Shown piece by piece: positions 53,513 to 60,803 of a DNA stretch of 64,000 nucleotides; the stretch's first letter is position 1, and every line of letters begins with the position of its first letter. The DNA comes from Castellaniella sp. MT123 (GTDB lineage Bacteria > Pseudomonadota > Gammaproteobacteria > Burkholderiales > Burkholderiaceae_B). The notes below the pieces were generated by a model, which searched no databases, was not told the origin of the DNA, and saw nothing but the letters and a program-made list of their open reading frames with translations. The stretch is from NCBI RefSeq assembly GCF_039614765.1, contig NZ_CP154879.1:2604001-2668000 (forward strand). Reading direction: 5' to 3'. The translations under genes and the position numbers were made by a program.

Positions 53513-54469
53513 TTATTTGATCAGGCCGACTTCCTTGTAGTAGCGTTCGGCGCCCGGGTGGACCGGCACGGGCATGCCCTTCAGGGCGTTGGCCAGCTCG
53601 ATGGTCTTCGCGGCGTTGTGCGCGGACTTCAGCGTGTCCAGCTGTTCGTAGAAGGTCTTGGTCATCTGGTAGACCAGATCGTCAGGTACGCCTTCGGCCG
53701 TGACCAGGAAGTTCGGCACGGCGACGGTGGGGGTGTCGGCCGTCATGCCTTCATAGGTGTTGGCGGGGATCGACGCCGGCTGGTAGGCCGGGTTGTTGAT
53801 CTTGGCGACAATGTCCTGGGAGATGGGCACGACGACGATCTTCACCGAAGTTGCCAGGTCGCGGATGGACGATACGCCCAGGCCGGCCGACTGCAGGGTG
53901 ACGTCCAGCTGGCGGTTTTTCATCAGCTCGACCGATTCGCCGAAGGGCAGGTATTCGACCTTGGCGAAATCGGCGTAGGTCAGGCCGGCGGCCTTGAGTA
54001 CGGCGCGGGCGTTCAGTTCAGTCCCGGAACGCGCGGCGCCCACGGAAATGCGCTTGCCCTTCAGGTCGGCCAGGGTCTTGATGCCGGAATCGGCATTGGC
54101 CACGATCTGGATGTAGTTGTTGTAGGTGGCCGTCATGCCGCGCAGTTTCTTCAGCGGGGTCTTGAAGCCGGCTTCCGCGTTGCCGGTGTAGGCGTCGGAC
54201 ACGGTATCGGCCAGGGCGAAGGCCAGTTCACCGCGGCCGGCCTGCAGCAGGTTCATGTTCTCGGCCGAGGCCTTGGTTACCTGGGCCGTGGATTTCGCGT
54301 CGGGGATGTTCTTGTTGTAGAGCTGGGACAGCGCGACACCCATCGGGTAGTACACGCCGCTTTGGCCACCGGTCAGGATGTTGATGAATTTGGTGTCCGC
54401 GTGGGCGGGGACCGTGGCGATGGCAGCGGCCGCCATGGCGGCGGTGGCCAGCCATTTTGTAATATTCAC
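53513..54469 (-). CDS. TAXI-family TRAP substrate-binding protein
   Basis: 318 residues with a signal peptide (MNITKWLATAAMAAAAIATVPAHA). The mature start KFINILTGGQSGVYYPMG is the TAXI family hallmark. Later features are LKGKRISVGAARSGTELNARAVL and SIPANTYEGMTADTPTVAV. It delivers substrate to the fused TRAP permease encoded next. First gene of the minus-strand set receptor-permease-DUF1850. Confidence 0.93.
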   Translation of the reverse strand: MNITKWLATAAMAAAAIATVPAHADTKFINILTGGQSGVYYPMGVALSQLYNKNIPDAKSTAQVTKASAENMNLLQAGRGELAFALADTVSDAYTGNAEAGFKTPLKKLRGMTATYNNYIQIVANADSGIKTLADLKGKRISVGAARSGTELNARAVLKAAGLTYADFAKVEYLPFGESVELMKNRQLDVTLQSAGLGVSSIRDLATSVKIVVVPISQDIVAKINNPAYQPASIPANTYEGMTADTPTVAVPNFLVTAEGVPDDLVYQMTKTFYEQLDTLKSAHNAAKTIELANALKGMPVPVHPGAERYYKEVGLIK

Positions 54470-54560
54470 GATGAGCTTCCTCTCTGATCAGGTAGGGTTC
54501 AATATCGCATGGTACCAGTGCACCCCGGTCCTTAAACTTAGGAATCACCCTGGAAAACGG

Positions 54561-55118
54561 ATGGAATTCCAACGCTTGTTTTTCGCGCTATGGCCGGATG
54601 CCGATGTCGTCGGTGCCCTGACCCGATGGGCAAGGACGGCGCATGCCCTGTGCGGCGGGCGCATCATGCGCCCCGATACCCTGCATCTCACGCTGGCGTT
54701 CCTGGGGAATGTGCCGACGGATCGGGTGCCGGACGTCCAGGCCATCCTGCGCGAAGTCCAATGGTCGGGCGGCTCTCTGACGTTGGACCGCTATGGCCGC
54801 TTTCGGGGGCCCCGGATCGTCTGGGCGGGACCTTCCACGCCGGTGCCCTGGCTGGATGTGTTGCAGCGAGGGCTCTGGCAGGCCCTGGCGCGTCAGGATT
54901 TCACCCCGCCCGACGAGCCCTTTCGCCCCCATGTCTCCTTGCTGCGCCGCGCGGGTCCGGGGGATCTGGCGCGCCTGCCGATGCCCGAGCCGATCCTGTG
55001 GGTTCCGCGTCGTTGCGTGCTGGTCGCTTCCACGCCCCGTGAAACCGGGTCGTATTATCGGGAACTGGCGTCCTGTCCCGTGACTGGCGCGTCCGACCGG
55101 CAAGACGATACCGATTGA
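54561..55118 (+). CDS. thpR: RNA 2',3'-cyclic phosphodiesterase
   Basis: 185 residues from the ATG at 54561, with a TGGAAAA site before it. Two HxT/Sx motifs of the 2H phosphoesterase fold are visible: LHLTLAFLG and PHVSLLRR. The N-terminal RLFFALWPD start is typical. It hydrolyses 2',3'-cyclic phosphates or ligates tRNA halves in vitro; the physiological role is unsettled. It is divergent from the TAXI receptor and followed 22 bases later by a chloride channel gene. Confidence 0.92.
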   Translation: MEFQRLFFALWPDADVVGALTRWARTAHALCGGRIMRPDTLHLTLAFLGNVPTDRVPDVQAILREVQWSGGSLTLDRYGRFRGPRIVWAGPSTPVPWLDVLQRGLWQALARQDFTPPDEPFRPHVSLLRRAGPGDLARLPMPEPILWVPRRCVLVASTPRETGSYYRELASCPVTGASDRQDDTD

Positions 55119-55140
55119 AACCCTACAGTGACCGCATTCC

Positions 55141-56574
55141 ATGAGACTACCCTCCGCACCGCGCATCGACCTGCTGGAACCCGCCATCATGCTGGCCACG
55201 GTCGTGCAGTGGCTGGTCCTGGCTTCTTTGGTCGGGCTCGTGGTGGGCGTCGGGACCAGCGCGTTCCTGCATGCCCTGTTCACCATGACCGGTCGCACGC
55301 AGGCGGTGCCGCATTGGGCCTACTGGGGCATGCTGCCCCTGGCCGGCCTGGTCAACGGCCTGCTCATGACCTACGGCTACCGGGCGCTGGGCACACCGGG
55401 GCTGAAGGATTCCATCTTTGCCGCCGTGCATGAACAGGGCGGCCGGATGCCCTGGCGCACGCTGCTCATCAAGCCTGTCGCGGCCATCGTCACGCTGGCC
55501 AGTGGTGGGTCCGCCGGCAAGGAAGGGCCCTGCTCGCATCTGGGGGCGTCGCTGGCCGCCATCATTGGCCGCGTGTTCCGGCTGAATGCCGAACTGCGCC
55601 AGCGCATCGTCGCCTGCGGGGTCAGCGCCGGCTTTGCCAGTGTGTTCGGCACCCCGATCGCCGGCGCCATTTACGGTGTCGAAATGCTGGTCATCGGCCG
55701 GATCCGGCACGATTTCCTGTTTCCGGCCCTGATCGCCGGCATGACCTCGTTTCAGGTCAGCAAGGCGCTGGGCATTCCCTATCAGTACTACGCGATTCCC
55801 ACGCTGCCCGGGTTTTCCGAATCCCTGTTCCTGCGCACGGTCCTGATCGGCATGCTGTGCGGCGTGGTGGCCCGGATCTTCGTGGATCTGATCTACGCGG
55901 TGCGCAATGCCTTTCAACGGCTGCAGGTCCGCTACCAGCTCTGGCCGCCCCTGATGCCACTCCTGGGCGGGCTGCTGCTGGCGGTACTGATCACTGTCAT
56001 TCCGACCGACTATCTGGGCCTGAGCCTGCCGCTCATGGACCGCGCCCTGCAGGGTGATTTCATGCCCTATCTGGGGTTCTTGTGGAAAGCGCTGCTGGTG
56101 GCCGTGACGCTGGGATCGGGGTTTTATGGCGGCATCGTCACGCCGCAATTCGTGATCGGCGCCGTGGCGGGCAATGCGTTCGCCCATCTGTTCGGCATCA
56201 GCCCGACGCTCGGGGCGGCCGTGGGGCTGGTGTCGGTGGTCGCGGCGGCCTCGAACACGCCATTGGCCGCGATCCTGATGGGGGTGGAGCTGTTCGGCGG
56301 CGTTGTCGGCACCGTCTATGTGTCGGGCGCCGCCATCGCGGCGTACCTGATCATCGGCCATCGCAGCGTGTATCCCGATCAACGTCTGGGGCACGCGAAA
56401 TCGTCCTGGATGCGGGTTCGCACCGATGTTCCCGTCGGCCAGGAAAAGACGCATCTGTCCTACGGCCTGCTCAAGAGCTGGCAACAGGCGCGGGCGCAGG
56501 GCTGGCGGGCCTGGGGACGGGCCTGGTGGCTTGCGGTGCGACACCGGAAGAATGCGCATGACGACGAGTCCTGA
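55141..56574 (+). CDS. ClC-family chloride channel/transporter
   Basis: 477 residues with about ten membrane helices. Selectivity-filter motifs are GGSAGKEGPCSHLGA (GKEGP) and GSGFYGGIVTPQFVIGA; the former usually reads GREGP. No CBS domains follow. It conducts or exchanges Cl-, possibly with H+, for acid or osmotic resistance. The last 17 bases overlap the start of the antiporter gene. Confidence 0.9.
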   Translation: MRLPSAPRIDLLEPAIMLATVVQWLVLASLVGLVVGVGTSAFLHALFTMTGRTQAVPHWAYWGMLPLAGLVNGLLMTYGYRALGTPGLKDSIFAAVHEQGGRMPWRTLLIKPVAAIVTLASGGSAGKEGPCSHLGASLAAIIGRVFRLNAELRQRIVACGVSAGFASVFGTPIAGAIYGVEMLVIGRIRHDFLFPALIAGMTSFQVSKALGIPYQYYAIPTLPGFSESLFLRTVLIGMLCGVVARIFVDLIYAVRNAFQRLQVRYQLWPPLMPLLGGLLLAVLITVIPTDYLGLSLPLMDRALQGDFMPYLGFLWKALLVAVTLGSGFYGGIVTPQFVIGAVAGNAFAHLFGISPTLGAAVGLVSVVAAASNTPLAAILMGVELFGGVVGTVYVSGAAIAAYLIIGHRSVYPDQRLGHAKSSWMRVRTDVPVGQEKTHLSYGLLKSWQQARAQGWRAWGRAWWLAVRHRKNAHDDES

Positions 56575-58405
56575 GCTCCTGCTGGCCGGCATCGGCGTCG
56601 TGGCCATGGCCGCGCAGTGGCTGGCGTGGCGGCTGCGCGTTCCGGCCATTCTCTTCCTGCTGCTGGCGGGCATCGCCGTCGGGCCGGTGGCGGGTTTGTT
56701 GAATCCGGACGCCCTGTTTGGCGATTTGCTGTTTCCGATCGTCTCCCTCTCCGTGGCCGTGATCCTTTTCGAAGGCAGCCTGACGCTGGAGTTTCACCAG
56801 ACCCGCGGTCTGGAACGGGTCGTGCGCCGCCTGGTGACGGGTGGCCTGCTGATCGCGTGGTGCGTGTCGACCGTCGCAGTGCACGTGTTCCTGGGGTTTC
56901 CCTGGGATCTCGCGGTGCTGTTTGGTGCGATCACGGCCGTGACGGGGCCGACCGTGATCGCACCGCTGCTCAAGACCGTGAAACCCGTCGCGCCGGTCGC
57001 TCATGCCCTGCGCTGGGAAGGCATCCTGATCGACCCGATCGGCGCAATCCTGGCGGTACTGGCCTATGACCTCATGGCCGCTTTGCGCGCGCATCACACC
57101 TGGGTGCACGCCTTATGGGATTTCGGGGCGACCGTGGCCACCGGCCTGGGCATCGGCCTCGTGGCCGGCTGGCTGCTGGAAGTCTTGCTGCGCCGACGCT
57201 GGATCCCGGATTCGCTGCTCAATCTGTCGGTGCTGGCGTCGGTCTTTGCCGCCTTTTCCCTGGCCAACCACGGTCAGCACGAGTCCGGCCTGCTGGCCGT
57301 GACGGTGATGGGGATCTGGCTGGCCAACCGTCCGGGAATTCCTGTGCACGATATTCTGGAATTCAAGGAAGTACTCAGCCAGATCCTGTTGTCCGCCTTA
57401 TTCATTCTGCTGGCTGCCCGGGTCGCGCCTGATCGTCTGTTCGGGCTGGGTTGGCCAGCGCTGGCGGTCCTGGCGGTCATGTTGTGGGTGGGGCGGCCGC
57501 TGAAGGTTCTGTTTGCCACCTGGGGCTCGGCGCTGAACTGGCGCGAGCGGGCCTTGCTCGCCTGGATCGCCCCGCGTGGGATCGTGGCCGCGGCAGTGTC
57601 GGCCCTGTTCGCTCTGCGCCTGGAGGCGCTGCGGGTGCCCGGGGCGGACCGTCTGCTGCCGATGACCTTCCTGGTCATCATCGGCACCGTGATCTGGCAG
57701 AGCCTGACCGCGCGGCCCGTGGCCCGTTTGCTGAAATGCGCCGAACCGGACCGCGTGGGCTTTCTGATTTCCGGGGCCAACCCGGTGGCCCGCGCCATTG
57801 GCCTGGCGCTGCATGAACAGGGTGTCCCCGTCAGACTGTGCGATAGCGACTGGTACAGCCTGTCCAAGGCCCGGATGCTGGGGCTGCCCACCTATCATGG
57901 CAGCCCCGTGTCCGAGCATGCGCAGCGCAACCTGGACACGAGCGGCCTGGGGCGGTTGCTGGCCCTGGGGACGCGCGATCACGTCAATCAGCTGATCATG
58001 GTGCGCGGCCGGGATGATTTCGGCAAGGACAAGGTCTTCAGCCTGCCGCTCTCGCAGGACGGCGACATCGCGGAAAAGCACGCGCTGGATCCGGAATATC
58101 GCGGACGCACCCTGTTCGCGGCCGGGATGGGGTACTGGACCTTGTCGGCTTTGTTGATGGCCGGTGCGCAGATCAAGGCCACCCGCTTGTCGGAGTCCTT
58201 CGACTTTGCGCAATATCGCAGCGGCGAATCCGGTCGATCCGTCATTCCGCTCTTTGCGGTGACGCCGAAGGGCTATGCCATGCCTTTCACCCTGGACCAG
58301 GAACTGAGCCCGGAAACCGGCTGGACCATCATCGGATTGCATTCCGAGGGCGCGTCCGGTGGAGATGTCGGCGGGGTGAATCCCGCCGCGACGCGGGAAC
58401 CGTGA
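56558..58405 (+). CDS. CPA-type cation/proton antiporter with RCK/TrkA-N-like domain
   Basis: 615 residues from the ATG at 56558, seven bases after GGAAG; ATG 56552 is an alternative. The membrane half (about 1-400, ten or more helices) has ILFEGSLTLEF, GAITAVTGPTVIAPLL and IAPRGIVAAAVSALFAL, typical of NhaP/CPA1 antiporters. The cytoplasmic half starts with a nucleotide-binding fold, FLISGANPVARAIGLALHEQG, ending in an acidic residue (LCDSD). It exchanges Na+ or K+ for H+, gated by a nucleotide. The overlap with the ClC gene suggests they work together in pH or salt stress. Confidence 0.9.
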   Translation: MTTSPELLLAGIGVVAMAAQWLAWRLRVPAILFLLLAGIAVGPVAGLLNPDALFGDLLFPIVSLSVAVILFEGSLTLEFHQTRGLERVVRRLVTGGLLIAWCVSTVAVHVFLGFPWDLAVLFGAITAVTGPTVIAPLLKTVKPVAPVAHALRWEGILIDPIGAILAVLAYDLMAALRAHHTWVHALWDFGATVATGLGIGLVAGWLLEVLLRRRWIPDSLLNLSVLASVFAAFSLANHGQHESGLLAVTVMGIWLANRPGIPVHDILEFKEVLSQILLSALFILLAARVAPDRLFGLGWPALAVLAVMLWVGRPLKVLFATWGSALNWRERALLAWIAPRGIVAAAVSALFALRLEALRVPGADRLLPMTFLVIIGTVIWQSLTARPVARLLKCAEPDRVGFLISGANPVARAIGLALHEQGVPVRLCDSDWYSLSKARMLGLPTYHGSPVSEHAQRNLDTSGLGRLLALGTRDHVNQLIMVRGRDDFGKDKVFSLPLSQDGDIAEKHALDPEYRGRTLFAAGMGYWTLSALLMAGAQIKATRLSESFDFAQYRSGESGRSVIPLFAVTPKGYAMPFTLDQELSPETGWTIIGLHSEGASGGDVGGVNPAATREP

Positions 58406-58416
58406 CCCCAATGAAA

Positions 58417-58448
58417 GCCGGCCGGCGGTTTCCAGGGAAACGGCCGGC
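58417..58448. terminator. Hairpin between convergent antiporter and envelope-protein genes
   Basis: GCCGGCCG (58417-58424) pairs with CGGCCGGC (58441-58448), and an inner GTTTCC/GGAAAC stem extends it. It lies just after the antiporter stop. Bidirectional terminator shape, no T-run. Confidence 0.6.
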
Positions 58449-58474
58449 CGACGGGGGAATCCCGTATCGGGGAC

Positions 58475-58942
58475 TTACTTTTTCGTCATCTTGCGGTGCC
58501 ACGAGAACACCAGATGCTCGGATCCCTTGCGGCCGATGTCTACATTGCGCGTCTGGGTTTCGTTCTGGTAAGTCGCCTTGACCTGATATTTGCCCGCCGG
58601 CAGCCTGGCCAGCAGATAGGGGCCCTGGGCCGTCGTGTCCAGCACGTCCTTGCCATGCCCGTCGCGAACGGCCACCTTCACGTTGGCGACGTAATCGCCT
58701 TTGCCTTGCTCCATCTGGTCGAAGGTGATTGCCAGCGGGAACTTGGACATCGATTCCTTGAAGGACGTGGATTCGTCGATGCCGATGCCGCCGCTGACAT
58801 ATTCCACGTTGCCCTGATGCTGCATGGGCGGCAGGGCGGCCCAGGCGGGGGAAAGGAAACCGGCGCCCGCCAGCACCAGACCGGCCAGCGCGAAATTCCG
58901 CGCGACATGGAGCTCGAGATGATTGGAAGATTTGAGTTGCAT
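58475..58942 (-). CDS. Periplasmic protein with carboxypeptidase-regulatory-like fold
   Basis: 155 residues. A signal peptide lies after a basic start (NFALAGLVLAGAGFLSPAWA, cleavage near AWAAL). The mature part is beta-rich with YLLARLPAGKYQVKATY, which resembles carboxypeptidase-regulatory-like or SpaA-type beta sandwiches. The C terminus is basic. No catalytic residues are recognised. Its function is unknown. Confidence 0.7.
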   Translation of the reverse strand: MQLKSSNHLELHVARNFALAGLVLAGAGFLSPAWAALPPMQHQGNVEYVSGGIGIDESTSFKESMSKFPLAITFDQMEQGKGDYVANVKVAVRDGHGKDVLDTTAQGPYLLARLPAGKYQVKATYQNETQTRNVDIGRKGSEHLVFSWHRKMTKK

Positions 58943-59001
58943 GATGCGGTACTCCTGGAAATGACCCTGATTCGGGCGCCCGATACGCGGTCGCTCATCC
59001 C

Positions 59002-60030
59002 TCAGCGGAAGCGGCCCTCACCCCGATGCTCCGGGCGTGAGTCGCCGCTTCGTTCCTCACGCGCCGGGGCCTCGCCGCGTGGCCTGTATTCCTGTTGCCT
59101 GACCTCGGGCTGCCGGTCTTGACGTTGAGCTGGCCTGACGTCGCGTTCCCTGAACTGGCCGCGTGGCGGTTCGGGTGCTCGGGACTGGGGTTCGGGTGCC
59201 CGCGGCTGCGGTGCGAAGCCGGGGCGGGGGCCTCGGTCTTGCTGCATGCGTTCTTGTGGCATGCGCTCCTGCTGCGGCCGGTCCTGCTGCATCCGGCCTT
59301 GTGGTGGCCGATCCAGTGGCGCCCTGCCTTCAGTCGGCGTCATGCCCTGACGCGGGCCGCGATCCATCGGCGGTAGTGTCTGGTGGCGCTGAGACGCATA
59401 GTTGCGCTGCTCGGGCGTGGGGCGCGATTCGATACCGCCTCGGCCGCCGTTGTAGCTGGCCCGGTTGGTGTGCACGTTGTCGATGACGGTCTTGTCGACG
59501 TAGACGTTGTGGATGTTCGTCACGTTGATGTTGTTGACCGCGCGGTTGTAATAGAAATGGCGGTCATGCCAGTAGCCACCGACGTAACCGATGCCGAAAT
59601 AGCCGAAGCCGTAGTTGATGCCGCCGTAGAAGCCGACCCGGGGTCCCCAGTAGCCGGCATGCCAGTAATACAGTCCATCCTCCCAGCCCCACCAGCCCGG
59701 TGTCCACAGCATGCCGACTGTGGGGGGCATCAGCCAGGTGCCGTTGACCCAGTAATAGCCGTTCGGGCCCCAGGCCCAGTACCCCGGCGTCCAGATGTAT
59801 CCGGGGCCGGGCGCGACGGGCTGGGCATAGACCGGCAGTGCCGGCGGCGCGATGCCGATCCCCACGCCGATCCTGACATCGGCATTTGCGATCACGGGAA
59901 GGGTCAAGCCGGGGATGGCGGCCAAGGCCGCCATGAGCGCGAGTCTTGTCAGGCGGTGATGTCCCTTCCCGGTATTGGACCGATCGGAAATGGACCGATC
60001 GGAAACGAGGGTGATCCTGGTGCTGTCCAT
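59002..60030 (-). CDS. YXWGXW-repeat envelope protein with Pro/Arg/Gln-rich tail
   Basis: 342 residues from the ATG at 60030, after GGGGAG. The N terminus has a long polar lead and a signal-like segment (LALMAALAAIPGLTLPVIANA). The middle (about 75-180) is packed with aromatic/glycine patches such as YIWTPGYWAWGPNGYYWV and YWHAGYWGP, the YXWGXW repeat type. The last 130 residues are rich in Pro, Arg and Gln, with repeats of QDRPQQERMPQERM. Function unknown; an outer-membrane or matrix structural role is plausible. Confidence 0.8.
   Translation of the reverse strand: MDSTRITLVSDRSISDRSNTGKGHHRLTRLALMAALAAIPGLTLPVIANADVRIGVGIGIAPPALPVYAQPVAPGPGYIWTPGYWAWGPNGYYWVNGTWLMPPTVGMLWTPGWWGWEDGLYYWHAGYWGPRVGFYGGINYGFGYFGIGYVGGYWHDRHFYYNRAVNNINVTNIHNVYVDKTVIDNVHTNRASYNGGRGGIESRPTPEQRNYASQRHQTLPPMDRGPRQGMTPTEGRAPLDRPPQGRMQQDRPQQERMPQERMQQDRGPRPGFAPQPRAPEPQSRAPEPPRGQFRERDVRPAQRQDRQPEVRQQEYRPRGEAPAREERSGDSRPEHRGEGRFR
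59976..60005 (-). repeat. Two adjacent perfect 15-bp direct repeats
   Basis: TGGACCGATCGGAAA occurs twice in tandem (59976-59990 and 59991-60005), inside the polar N-terminal lead of the YXWGXW gene. It encodes a repeated SDRSI-type unit and may vary in copy number. Confidence 0.8.
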
Positions 60031-60231
60031 GATGGCTCCCCGCGCAAAGCGGATGAATCTATGACAATACGGTCGCGGGATAGTTCCTTGGGGACTGCCG
60101 GATCGAGGCATCGAGCCCCTGAGCTTCCCGACGGCACCGGTTTTCCGGGTGGTAATATTTTGAGGCTTGTTTGCTGCCCGGGGCCGTAATGACCAGTATC
60201 GCGATTTCGAAACCCCGATCGAGGATCAATC

Positions 60232-60783
60232 ATGTACGAGCTTGACGCTGCAATCACACACGCCATCAACAGCCTTGCCGGAGCAAGCGCCGCCGTCGAT
60301 TTTCTGATGATCTGGGCCTCGGCCATCGGCGTGCCGCTCCTCGTGCTCGCGGTCGCAGGGCAATGGTGGCAGCGCAATGCGCGCACACAGACCCGTCATG
60401 TCCTGATTGCCACAGGATTCTCTTTCCTGGCCGGCCTCGCTCTGAACCAGCTGATCCTGCTGTTCGTGCACCGGATGCGCCCATACGACGCCGGCTTGAC
60501 ACACCTGATCGTGGCGCCGAGTATGGACTTTTCGTTCCCCTCGGATCACGCAACCGCGGTTTTTGCCATCGCTGCCGCTTTCCTGTTGCACGGCTTTCAC
60601 CGCCGCGGCCTGGTTTTTCTCGCGGCGGCCTTGTTGATCGCATTCTCCCGGGTGTACATCGGGACCCATTACTTCAGCGATGTGCTGGGCGGTGCAGCCA
60701 CCGGCGTTATCGCTGCCATCCTCGTGCGCATTCTGTATCGCGAAGGCTCGAAGCTCGACCGCCTGCTCACCAGCATCTGGTAA
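60232..60783 (+). CDS. PAP2-family undecaprenyl-diphosphatase-like phosphatase
   Basis: 183 residues from the ATG at 60232, after GAGGA. Five or six membrane helices with the three PAP2 signatures: the HRMRPYDAG segment (K/R-x6-RP form altered), PSDHA (PSGH-like) and SRVYIGTHYFSDVLGG. It resembles BcrC-type enzymes that remove phosphate from undecaprenyl pyrophosphate for recycling the lipid carrier. Next gene, 20 bases downstream, is a second PAP2 protein. Confidence 0.88.
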   Translation: MYELDAAITHAINSLAGASAAVDFLMIWASAIGVPLLVLAVAGQWWQRNARTQTRHVLIATGFSFLAGLALNQLILLFVHRMRPYDAGLTHLIVAPSMDFSFPSDHATAVFAIAAAFLLHGFHRRGLVFLAAALLIAFSRVYIGTHYFSDVLGGAATGVIAAILVRILYREGSKLDRLLTSIW

Positions 60784-60803
60784 TCATCCCGCGAGGGGTT
60801 CCT

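Noticed and set aside
51514-53520. Open frame of about 670 codons antisense to the TRAP permease
   Set aside because: High-GC sequence creates long antisense frames; the minus-strand frame has membrane helices and family motifs, the plus-strand one has a polar, repetitive composition with none.
56426-56557. Longer N terminus for the cation/proton antiporter
   Set aside because: It would lie inside the ClC gene in another frame and is Arg/Gly-rich; the ATG at 56558 has a good ribosome site and starts at the first membrane helix.
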